Notes under the pieces: generated by a model
The model's input: the letters and a program-made list of their open reading frames with translations, nothing else
Database searches by the model: none
Told to the model about the DNA's origin: nothing
Translations under genes and position numbers: made by a program
NCBI GenBank assembly: GCA_900555675.1
Contig: UNSN01000034.1
Span: forward strand, 1-6,345
Length of the DNA stretch: 6,345 nucleotides
Origin: Candidatus Saccharimonadota bacterium
GTDB taxonomy: Bacteria; Patescibacteriota; Saccharimonadia; Saccharimonadales; Saccharimonadaceae
Direction of reading: 5' to 3'
In this document: positions 1 to 6,345 of the stretch, in pieces
How positions within the stretch are numbered: the stretch's first letter is position 1
How the letters are laid out: the number at the start of each line of letters is the position of its first letter

Positions 1-392
1 ACATTATCATCAAGTGTTTGATAACCGTTAGCTACGCCTTTAGGAACGAAAATTGCTGTACCCGGATTAATCTCGTGGGTAAATACTCGCCCGAAACTCT
101 CACCTTTACGAAGGTCACACCAAGCCCCAAAAACACGCCCATTGGCTGTTGAAATGAATTTGTTCCAAGGCTCAGCATGAAGACCGCGTGTGGCGCCAGT
201 TTTGTCATTGAAGCTGATATTGTTTTGTACGATATCGAACGACGGTAAGCCTAAGGCTTCCATTTTTTCTTTTTGATAGTTCTCTTTGAACCAGCCGCGA
301 TTGTCGCCATGTACGGGTAATTTAATAACAAACAACCCTGGAATTGACGATTCGGTGACTGTAAGTTCATTGTAGTCGGTTGGGTCAAACAT
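1..392 (-). CDS. rfbC: dTDP-4-dehydrorhamnose 3,5-epimerase domain (RmlC), partial; possibly the N-terminal half of an RmlC-RmlD fusion
   Basis: The visible part is the first 130 residues of an RmlC-type cupin; the 3' end lies beyond the left edge. RmlC epimerises dTDP-4-keto-6-deoxyglucose at C3 and C5 in cytoplasmic dTDP-L-rhamnose synthesis. I translated it by hand: HGDNRGWFKE at 28-37, RGLHAEPW at 69-76 with the expected catalytic His at 72, DLRKGESFGR at 93-102, and FVPKGVANGYQTL at 115-127. Classical RmlC has RGLHxQ and a PxGxAHG motif, so Glu replaces Gln and Asn replaces the second His. This variant matches the subfamily I recall as the N-terminal half of bifunctional RmlC-RmlD proteins in bifidobacteria and Saccharibacteria, which would add the reductase step; the cut prevents confirmation. 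The ATG at 392-390 lies 2 bases after the rfbB stop and has an AAGGA site 8 bases upstream, so both genes form one transcript. The RmlC assignment is firm; the fusion is inference. Confidence 0.88.
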   Translation of the reverse strand, partial: MFDPTDYNELTVTESSIPGLFVIKLPVHGDNRGWFKENYQKEKMEALGLPSFDIVQNNISFNDKTGATRGLHAEPWNKFISTANGRVFGAWCDLRKGESFGRVFTHEINPGTAIFVPKGVANGYQTLDDN

Positions 393-394
393 AA

Positions 395-1431
<1,037 letters not shown>

Positions 1432-1442
1432 AGAGAAGTTAT

Positions 1443-1450
1443 AGAGGAGG
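1443..1450 (+). promoter_or_regulatory. strong ribosome binding site for the nucleotidyltransferase gene
   Basis: AGAGGAGG is nearly a full anti-Shine-Dalgarno match, 5 bases before the ATG at 1456. It selects that ATG over the out-of-frame ATG at 1451, which would overlap the binding site's usual spacer. It is the strongest ribosome binding site in the window. Confidence 0.8.
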
Positions 1451-1455
1451 ATGTT

Positions 1456-1893
1456 ATGAAAGTTGTAATTGTTAGCGGCTATTTTAATCCATTACACGGT
1501 GGACATTTAGATATGATTGAGGCAGCTGCAAAAATGGGTGATTATTTGATTGTAGTGGTGAATAATGACAAACAGCAATTGCTAAAAAAAGGAAAAATTA
1601 TCCTTAATGAAGAAAATCGACTACGCTTAATGCGAGCATTAAAAGGCGTGGATCAGGTGATGCTTTCTATTGATGAGAATCCTCCGGTTACAGAAACCTT
1701 AGAGATGATTGCTCGGCAATATCCGGGATGTCAATTAGTGTTTGCAAATGGTGGCGATAGGTCGGCACCGGAAGTTGTTCCAGAGCGTGATGTTTGCGAA
1801 AAGTATAACATTGAAATGGTCTATGGGGTTGGTGGTTCAAATAAAGCAGACTCGTCTACTCGAATTAATCAAGCTACTGGACAGGAAAGCTAA
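1456..1893 (+). CDS. cytidylyltransferase/adenylyltransferase-family protein
   Basis: A 145-residue single-domain nucleotidyltransferase of the HxGH superfamily (TagD/RfaE2-like, Pfam CTP_transf_like). Such enzymes transfer CMP or AMP from the NTP to a phosphorylated small molecule, releasing pyrophosphate. Visible motifs: GYFNPLHGGH at 8-17 with the nucleotide-binding His14 and His17, VVVNNDKQ at 33-40, FANGGDR at 96-102, and SSTRI at 133-137, the counterpart of the C-terminal ISSTxI signature. The length is usual for the family. Substrate cannot be read from sequence: candidates are a sugar phosphate, glycerol phosphate or another polyol phosphate used for surface polymers, given the flanking glycan genes. 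Riboflavin or pantetheine pathways are less likely because the protein is short and lacks fused domains. It is the only plus-strand gene here, has its own promoter, and converges on the glycosyltransferase operon with 2 bases between stop codons. Family is confident, substrate is not. Confidence 0.88.
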   Translation: MKVVIVSGYFNPLHGGHLDMIEAAAKMGDYLIVVVNNDKQQLLKKGKIILNEENRLRLMRALKGVDQVMLSIDENPPVTETLEMIARQYPGCQLVFANGGDRSAPEVVPERDVCEKYNIEMVYGVGGSNKADSSTRINQATGQES

Positions 1894-1895
1894 CT

Positions 1896-2993
1896 TCAAC
1901 TTTTCCGACCATATTTTTCATATATAGCCAAAGTTTGCTCGGCCATGCGCTGCCATGAAAATGTCTTAACGTGTTTCTTGCCTTTTTTAACGAGTTCATT
2001 GCGCAACTTGTCGTTGGATAAGATGTCGTCAATTGATTTTGCTATATCCTCGACGCTGAAAGGATCAAAATAGTGAGCGGCATCGCCGTGGGTTTCTGGC
2101 AGACAAGTGGCTGTGCTCGAAGCGACCGGTGCGCCGTGTAGCATTGCTTCTAGCCCTGGCAAACCAAATCCTTCACTGAGCGAAGGGAAGCAATAAACTG
2201 CTGTATTTTCGTACATCCAGCGCAATTGCTCGTCTGATATAAAGCCGGTAAACACGACGTTTTTAATTCCATGCTCATTTACATATGTCTCGTGGCGAGC
2301 GTAATTGCTATCTTTTTTACCTGCCAAAGCCAGTGTTAAATCTGGATATTTTTTCCGCAACAAGGCAAAAGCGTCAATTAGCCGTCGAAGGTTTTTATGT
2401 GGCGTCGGTCTACCGATATACATAATGAATTTTTTACCAATCAACTCGTCAACAGGTTTGTTGCCTTTTGGCAGTTCGTCTGCAGATTCCAAAGTTACAG
2501 TAATTTTCTCTGGGTTTACGCCGGTGAATTTAATCAAATCATTTTTTACGAAGTTAGAAATTGTGATGATGTGTGAAGATTTTCTGGCAACTTTTTTATT
2601 GACCCATTTATAAATTTGCTGCTTAATCCAGAAAACGACAGGATTTTTATCTGGATTTCTAAACCTGACAGTAGTCAAATCTTGCATCGTAGTGACGACT
2701 GGGCTGGAATTGTACCAAACAGGCTGCTGAACCATCGCAAAATGAACTAGGTCTGGATGGAGACTTTCAAGTTGTTTTTTAAAGCCGATTTGCTCAGCAA
2801 AAGTGTATTCTTTATATGGGCAAATAACTTTCTGAAATCTTGGATTGCTTGGCTGCCAACCATCGAAGTCTTTTGGCTTGAGCAGAATAACATAATCGTT
2901 TTTATTATCAATTTTCTGCAAATAATGAATCAGCCGTTCGATGTAGCGACCAGTGCTAGTCCTTAATGTTCGGGCGTCAATTACGATTTTCAC
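1896..2993 (-). CDS. glycosyltransferase, GT4 family (GT-B fold)
   Basis: Cytoplasmic glycosyltransferase expected to add one sugar from a nucleotide donor to a growing lipid-linked glycan. I start it at the GTG at 2993-2991 (365 residues), because AAGGAA lies 8 bases upstream and the protein then opens with the typical first strand VKIVIDARTL; a TTG at 3020 would add nine residues with no family match. The N-terminal GT-B half carries DARTLRTSTGRYIERL and HFAMVQQP; the C-terminal half carries YIGRPTPHKN at about 192-201, AGKKDSN, FTGFISDEQL and the GT4 E-x7-E motif in SEGFGLPGLEAM (Glu274 and Glu282). Its start overlaps the preceding glycosyltransferase by 17 bases, so it is the last gene of the minus-strand operon. 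Donor and acceptor are unknown; a mannosyl- or rhamnosyltransferase role is possible because dTDP-rhamnose genes lie beside it, but nothing in the sequence decides this. Confidence 0.92.
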   Translation of the reverse strand: MKIVIDARTLRTSTGRYIERLIHYLQKIDNKNDYVILLKPKDFDGWQPSNPRFQKVICPYKEYTFAEQIGFKKQLESLHPDLVHFAMVQQPVWYNSSPVVTTMQDLTTVRFRNPDKNPVVFWIKQQIYKWVNKKVARKSSHIITISNFVKNDLIKFTGVNPEKITVTLESADELPKGNKPVDELIGKKFIMYIGRPTPHKNLRRLIDAFALLRKKYPDLTLALAGKKDSNYARHETYVNEHGIKNVVFTGFISDEQLRWMYENTAVYCFPSLSEGFGLPGLEAMLHGAPVASSTATCLPETHGDAAHYFDPFSVEDIAKSIDDILSNDKLRNELVKKGKKHVKTFSWQRMAEQTLAIYEKYGRKS

Positions 2994-4119
2994 GATAATG
3001 TTCCTTCCATGATTTATCAACTATATTTTTTATCGCTTTATGGAAAATTGCAGCTGAAAATTCGTTTGTCGTGGCTGAGATTTTTGTTGGTGAAACTTTT
3101 TTACCAGGAAGTTTATCTAAGGTTTTTATCAATGAAGAATCTGTTTGCTCAGAAAAGAACCAGCCGTTTTTTTCAGGTTTTATATAATCAAGTGCGCCGC
3201 CAGCTTCATACGCAACCACTGGAATACCAGATGCCAACGCTTCAACCGGCGCAATTCCAAAATCTTCGTGCGAACAAAAAATAAACAAATCTGCTTTTTT
3301 AATATATTTTTCTCGCGTGGCATTATCGACAAATCCTAAGAAATTAGTATGTTTATCGGCGATATTCTTCAGGTTGTCAACGTCTGGACCTTTTCCAATA
3401 ATATCTAATTGCCAGCCAAGTTTCTGACAAGCCTTAATAGCGATATCAAGCCGTTTCATTGGCACAATTCGCCCCCAAATCAGACAGCGAGGTTTTTTGG
3501 GGATGGACGTTTGCTCGCGATTTTTAACAAGTGGTGAAAAGCTCGACACATCGATCGGCGGAAAAATAACCGTACTTTTTCGCTGGTAAAACTCTTCAAT
3601 ATCAGCCTGAATTCCCGTAGAGTTGGCGATAAAAACATTGACTTGCTGAGCGGCGTTAAAATCTCGTTTTTTCAGTGGTCGGACTAAGGTTTTTAAGCCT
3701 AGGCGCGCCAGCCATTGTGGGCGAAAACTTGGCCGTTTGATATATTCGTCATAATGTCGCCAATAAAAATGCGTCGGTGTGTGGCAATAGCAAATATGAA
3801 GTTGATCTGGTCTGGATTTACGGACGAATTTTGCCTCGCCATTTCCCGAACTGGAGATGATAATGTCAAATTCGCTAAGATCAAGCTTAGCAAACCACCA
3901 TTGTCTAAGAAGTGGCAATAATCGTCGGATTTTTGAAAACGGCCATCGCTGTAAATAGCCGGTAACGACTTTATTATCTAATCTTTCTCGCCATTCGTCA
4001 CTACAAAAAGAAGTGTAAATTGGCGCATCTGGGTACAATTTGTGAATTTCCAAAACAACTTTTTCGGCTCCGCCGCCGTAAATCCAGTCGTGAACTATGG
4101 CAATTTTTGGCTTACTCAT
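2977..4119 (-). CDS. glycosyltransferase, GT4 family, WbaZ-like
   Basis: A 380-residue GT-B glycosyltransferase, cytoplasmic or membrane-associated, expected to extend a polyprenyl-linked oligosaccharide. The N-terminal half has the acceptor-side loop GGGAEK at 15-20, ISSSGNGEAKF at 88-98 and CYCHTPTHFYW at 110-120. This last motif is typical of the WbaZ-like mannosyltransferases of O-antigen and exopolysaccharide clusters. The C-terminal half has WGRIVPMKRLD at 215-225, IGKGPD at 241-246 and the E-x7-E motif in HEDFGIAPVEAL (Glu285 and Glu293), which contacts the sugar-nucleotide donor. The ATG at 4119-4117 overlaps the upstream TAA by one base (TAATG), a classic coupled start with only a poor Shine-Dalgarno, and the 3' end overlaps the next gene by 17 bases. 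The WbaZ likeness points to mannose, but donor specificity is inference. The C-terminal tail after about residue 340 is lysine-rich and less conserved-looking. Confidence 0.93.
   Translation of the reverse strand: MSKPKIAIVHDWIYGGGAEKVVLEIHKLYPDAPIYTSFCSDEWRERLDNKVVTGYLQRWPFSKIRRLLPLLRQWWFAKLDLSEFDIIISSSGNGEAKFVRKSRPDQLHICYCHTPTHFYWRHYDEYIKRPSFRPQWLARLGLKTLVRPLKKRDFNAAQQVNVFIANSTGIQADIEEFYQRKSTVIFPPIDVSSFSPLVKNREQTSIPKKPRCLIWGRIVPMKRLDIAIKACQKLGWQLDIIGKGPDVDNLKNIADKHTNFLGFVDNATREKYIKKADLFIFCSHEDFGIAPVEALASGIPVVAYEAGGALDYIKPEKNGWFFSEQTDSSLIKTLDKLPGKKVSPTKISATTNEFSAAIFHKAIKNIVDKSWKEHYRENRN
3001..3006 (-). promoter_or_regulatory. ribosome binding site deciding a GTG start
   Basis: AAGGAA on the minus strand, inside the upstream glycosyltransferase, 8 bases (counted from AAGGA) before the GTG at 2993. 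The spacing equals that before the rmlC gene. It favours GTG over the TTG at 3020 as start of the last glycosyltransferase. Confidence 0.6.
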
Positions 4120-5540
4120 TAATTATCTTTCTGGAAAATAACCAAGCAGGTTTTTAATAAAATCGTGATGTCCATCCAGATACTCCAGTTCTGGACATAG
4201 TATAAGTCAATTCGTCGCCGTTCTTCAAAGCTGATGCTGCGTCGGCCAGACACTACAGCAAGTCCAGTTAACCCAGATTTGACCGCTAATAAAACGTGTT
4301 TTTTATCGTATGCGCTTAATTCGTGCGGTACCAGCGCTCGCGGTCCGACTAGGCTGATATCTCCTTTAACGACGTTGAATAACTGCGGTAATTCATCAAG
4401 GCTAAAGCGACGAATAAATCGACCAACTGGCGTCACACGAAAATCATGATCAAGCTTGTCGCCGTTTTTACGGTATTCTTCAATTAGCTCAGGCTTACCA
4501 ACCATTCGAAAGACTTCTTCGTCAGTTTTGCCATCAAACTTTGCATAATGCGAGCGGAACTTATAGACCTTAAACGGTCGATTGTAGCGAGTGAGACGTT
4601 TTTGCTGTTTGCCGTGCATTAAAATCGGTCCCGCTGGGTCGCTGATTTTTACGGCAATTGCCACCAAAAGCATAATTGGCGAGGCGATAATAATCCCAGC
4701 TGTTCCACCGATAATATCCATAATCCGCTTAACAATTCGCCCATAGCCCATTAACGGCGTCGGATGAGTGTGAATTAGCGGCACGGAGTCGATGATATCA
4801 ATAGTGTGCTTGGTGGTCATAATTCCGTCGAATTCCGGCGCTTGATAAAAATCCAGATAATGTTTCTGGGCAATTTGATAATGTTCACTAACGTTTTTTG
4901 AGTCGGTTTGGATGATGACGTCAATTTTATCTCTGGTGAGCGCCGATTCTAATGACGAGCGTCGAAGCTTTTTTAGTTCAATAGGAATGAACTGGGTTTG
5001 TGCAACAATTCCGCTAATCTTAAAGCCAGTTAACGGATTAGTTTCTATAAAATCAGCCAGAACGTGAGTTAAATCACAATTGCCAATTAATATAACACGG
5101 CGAGCTCCTAAGCCGCGCTTTAATAACTTCAGACGAACAATATTGGCGGCGCTGCGGAAAATCATTAGTAGAACAAAGCCAATTCCAGTGGCATAACCAG
5201 CGACAAGCTTGGCTGGGAATAACGGAGTGTTGGTAAAGAACGTCACGGAAATCATTATCATAATTCCAGTTATTGATGCCAAAAGTATTCGTCCAAAGTT
5301 TCGCAATGGGTGCGTGTAAATCTCTCGGTCGTATAGACCAAAGAAATAGAACATCACAATCCACAATGGCAACGTCATAAAGATGGAAGTGATAAAATCT
5401 ATAGCGTTGATGCTGATATGAAATGGTCTAGGATCCAGGGAAATTCGCAAAATATAGGCAATAGTAAATGCGCTCAATAAAGCTAAGATATCAAGAACGA
5501 CTAGAACAATTTTGAAGTAAAAATCAGACTTTTTCCGCAT
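4119..5540 (-). CDS. polyprenyl-phosphate sugar-1-phosphate transferase (polyisoprenyl phosphotransferase, WbaP/CpsE type)
   Basis: Membrane enzyme that starts glycan assembly by moving a sugar-1-phosphate from a nucleotide sugar to undecaprenyl phosphate. The 473-residue length is normal for the long form. Order: four hydrophobic helices at about 10-32, 46-68, 83-102 and 109-130; a Rossmann-like middle domain with RRVILIGNCDL at 147-157; then the bacterial sugar transferase domain (PF02397) from about 265. There the membrane helix starts at KRIMDIIGGTAG (271-282), followed by FKVYKFRS at 323-330, the catalytic Asp-Glu dyad at 382-383 in SLDELPQLFN, KGDISLVGPRAL at 392-403 and SGLTGLAVVSGR at 422-433. 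Family members usually read YKFRTM and GLWQVSGR, so this copy is somewhat divergent outside the active site. It overlaps the ligase-family gene upstream by 17 bases and the next glycosyltransferase by 1. The sugar it primes with cannot be told. Function class is confident. Confidence 0.95.
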   Translation of the reverse strand: MRKKSDFYFKIVLVVLDILALLSAFTIAYILRISLDPRPFHISINAIDFITSIFMTLPLWIVMFYFFGLYDREIYTHPLRNFGRILLASITGIMIMISVTFFTNTPLFPAKLVAGYATGIGFVLLMIFRSAANIVRLKLLKRGLGARRVILIGNCDLTHVLADFIETNPLTGFKISGIVAQTQFIPIELKKLRRSSLESALTRDKIDVIIQTDSKNVSEHYQIAQKHYLDFYQAPEFDGIMTTKHTIDIIDSVPLIHTHPTPLMGYGRIVKRIMDIIGGTAGIIIASPIMLLVAIAVKISDPAGPILMHGKQQKRLTRYNRPFKVYKFRSHYAKFDGKTDEEVFRMVGKPELIEEYRKNGDKLDHDFRVTPVGRFIRRFSLDELPQLFNVVKGDISLVGPRALVPHELSAYDKKHVLLAVKSGLTGLAVVSGRRSISFEERRRIDLYYVQNWSIWMDITILLKTCLVIFQKDN

Positions 5541-6345
5541 AATCTCTGGGGTAATTATACAAAAATATGCCGATTATAGCAAAACAATGAATCGTATTTA
5601 TAAAACTGCCAAAAAACCAGAAATGCACAAACATCGCGATAGTTAGAGATAAGATAAATTGAGCTTTAATTTTACGAATATTTTTTATGGCGAAAAATAT
5701 GATTATCAACGGGGCAATTAGAAGGGCGAATAGCCCGATGATTCCTAAGCCGCTGAGTAATAATATGTAAAAAACGTAGACTGTTTGGTCCGCTGGGACG
5801 TTTACGTGAAGGTGTTTTTGGATGAAATTACCGAGATTGCCGAGTCCGACGCCGAAGAAGAACGTTCGCGGCGATGACAGCCAAGATTTTATGGCTAAGT
5901 CACTGGCGCTAAGTCTGTCGTTGGCGGAAGCTTCAACGAAACCGGCAGGCTGGAAAGAATTGTTGCTTGGCGGAATGTTTTCGGCGGGTTTTGGTGACGG
6001 ATTTTTGGTGACGGATTTTTGCGGAATCTTAATTTTCCCGAGAGATAATTGATCGACCATACTGACGAAGGTATTGTGCGCAATGAAAGGTGTATTGGCG
6101 TATCTAATGTTGGCTGATGAGAATAATAAGATGAATCCGAATAGTAATCCAGCGAAGATGATTGGAAGTTTTTTACGAATAAAAGATACGTCAATTCGTT
6201 TTACAAAAGCGATTATAAATAAGGCTATTATGGCGATAAAAATTGCTAAAAATCCGCCACGGGAAAATGTTAAAGATATGGCGAGAGTTGTGAAAAATAG
6301 GCTAAATTTGGCTAGGCGAGATTTTGATTGAAAGAGTGCAAGGAA
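5524..6345 (-). CDS. O-antigen ligase/polymerase-family membrane protein (Wzy_C), 5' end outside the window
   Basis: The frame stays open to the right edge, so the ATG at 6060 is an internal methionine, not the start: 95 further residues upstream belong to the protein, giving 273 visible. By hand translation the added part reads as membrane helices with the family signature SLTFSRGGFLAIF (SRG at 28-30 of the fragment). A long outside loop follows from about 77 to 185, holding AHNTFVSMVDQ at 89-99, a proline/lysine/serine-rich stretch at about 103-140, an Arg at 144 in NDRLSASDLA, and SPRTFFFGVGLGN at 158-170. Helices follow at about 189-217, 230-250 and 251-263. This layout (SRG helix, loop with conserved Arg, FGVGLGN, then paired helices) is that of PF04932. 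Members either polymerise Und-PP-linked repeat units or transfer glycans to an acceptor outside the membrane. It is the first visible gene of the operon and overlaps the sugar-phosphate transferase by 17 bases. Ligase versus polymerase is undecided. Confidence 0.87.
   Translation of the reverse strand, partial: FLALFQSKSRLAKFSLFFTTLAISLTFSRGGFLAIFIAIIALFIIAFVKRIDVSFIRKKLPIIFAGLLFGFILLFSSANIRYANTPFIAHNTFVSMVDQLSLGKIKIPQKSVTKNPSPKPAENIPPSNNSFQPAGFVEASANDRLSASDLAIKSWLSSPRTFFFGVGLGNLGNFIQKHLHVNVPADQTVYVFYILLLSGLGIIGLFALLIAPLIIIFFAIKNIRKIKAQFILSLTIAMFVHFWFFGSFINTIHCFAIIGIFLYNYPRDYAEKV
5989..6020 (-). repeat. 14-bp direct tandem repeat (about 2.3 copies) within the ligase-family gene
   Basis: On the plus strand GGTGACGGATTTTT occurs at 5993-6006 and again, perfectly, at 6007-6020, preceded by TTTT at 5989-5992, so an 18-base word repeats with period 14. 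The unit is not a multiple of three, so the two copies are read in different frames, giving KSVT and NPSPK in the protein. It lies in the proline-rich outer loop. Gain or loss of one unit would shift the frame. Confidence 0.85.

Noticed and set aside
2994..3020. TTG at 3020 as the start of the last glycosyltransferase.
   Set aside because: It would add nine residues ahead of the usual first beta strand and ignore the well-placed AAGGAA before the GTG at 2993.
2305..3339. Short plus-strand open frames opposite the two glycosyltransferases (2305-2613, 2757-2966, 3009-3284, 3145-3339).
   Set aside because: No ribosome binding site or family motif stands out, and the minus-strand genes have full catalytic motifs over the same bases.
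5541..5587. Two TATAAT words on the minus strand (5554-5559 and 5573-5578) just before the priming transferase gene, as an internal operon promoter.
   Set aside because: Both lie in the AT-rich coding end of the ligase-family gene and neither has a -35-like hexamer at proper spacing, so chance is the simpler explanation.
6058..6060. ATG at 6060-6058 as the start of the ligase-family gene.
   Set aside because: The same frame is open for 95 more codons to the window edge and encodes the SRG signature and membrane helices, so this Met is internal, within the outer loop.
5822..6331. Plus-strand open frames at 5822-6052 and 6074-6331.
   Set aside because: They lie opposite the ligase-family gene, which runs open to the window edge with clear family motifs. 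The plus frames show no recognisable domain.

Overview
The window looks like part of a cell-surface polysaccharide locus from a low-GC bacterium. It is gene-dense, with no gap of 300 bases between genes. The layout, short proteins and particular gene types fit a Candidatus Saccharibacteria (TM7) or related Patescibacteria genome, or otherwise a Gram-positive bacterium. This placement is an inference from protein flavour: the RmlC resembles the type I recall fused to RmlD in bifidobacteria and Saccharibacteria, and RmlB has the HNDNS form seen in Gram-positives. TGA closes three of the genes, so the TGA-recoding code of Gracilibacteria/SR1 is unlikely.

Right part (1896-6345, minus strand): four genes are packed head to tail with overlaps of 17, 1 and 17 bases. 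In transcription order they are an O-antigen ligase/polymerase-family membrane protein (5' end outside the window), a polyprenyl-phosphate sugar-1-phosphate transferase that would start glycan assembly, and two GT4-type glycosyltransferases. Together they could prime a lipid carrier, extend the glycan in the cytoplasm, and polymerise or transfer it outside the membrane. No flippase is visible here.

Middle (1456-1893, plus strand): a single small cytidylyl/adenylyltransferase-family gene with its own good promoter and ribosome binding site. It converges on the glycosyltransferase operon with only 2 bases between the stop codons.

Left part (1-1408, minus strand): dTDP-glucose 4,6-dehydratase (rfbB/rmlB) followed after 2 bases by the start of a dTDP-4-dehydrorhamnose 3,5-epimerase (rfbC/rmlC domain, cut by the window edge). 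These make the dTDP-L-rhamnose precursor that the neighbouring glycosyltransferases plausibly use.

The most unusual points are the 47-bp divergent intergenic region, where two promoters appear to overlap fully and rfbB looks leaderless, and a 14-bp tandem repeat (not a multiple of 3) inside a proline-rich loop of the ligase-family gene. I see no mobile element, CRISPR array or RNA gene, and no clearly new system.
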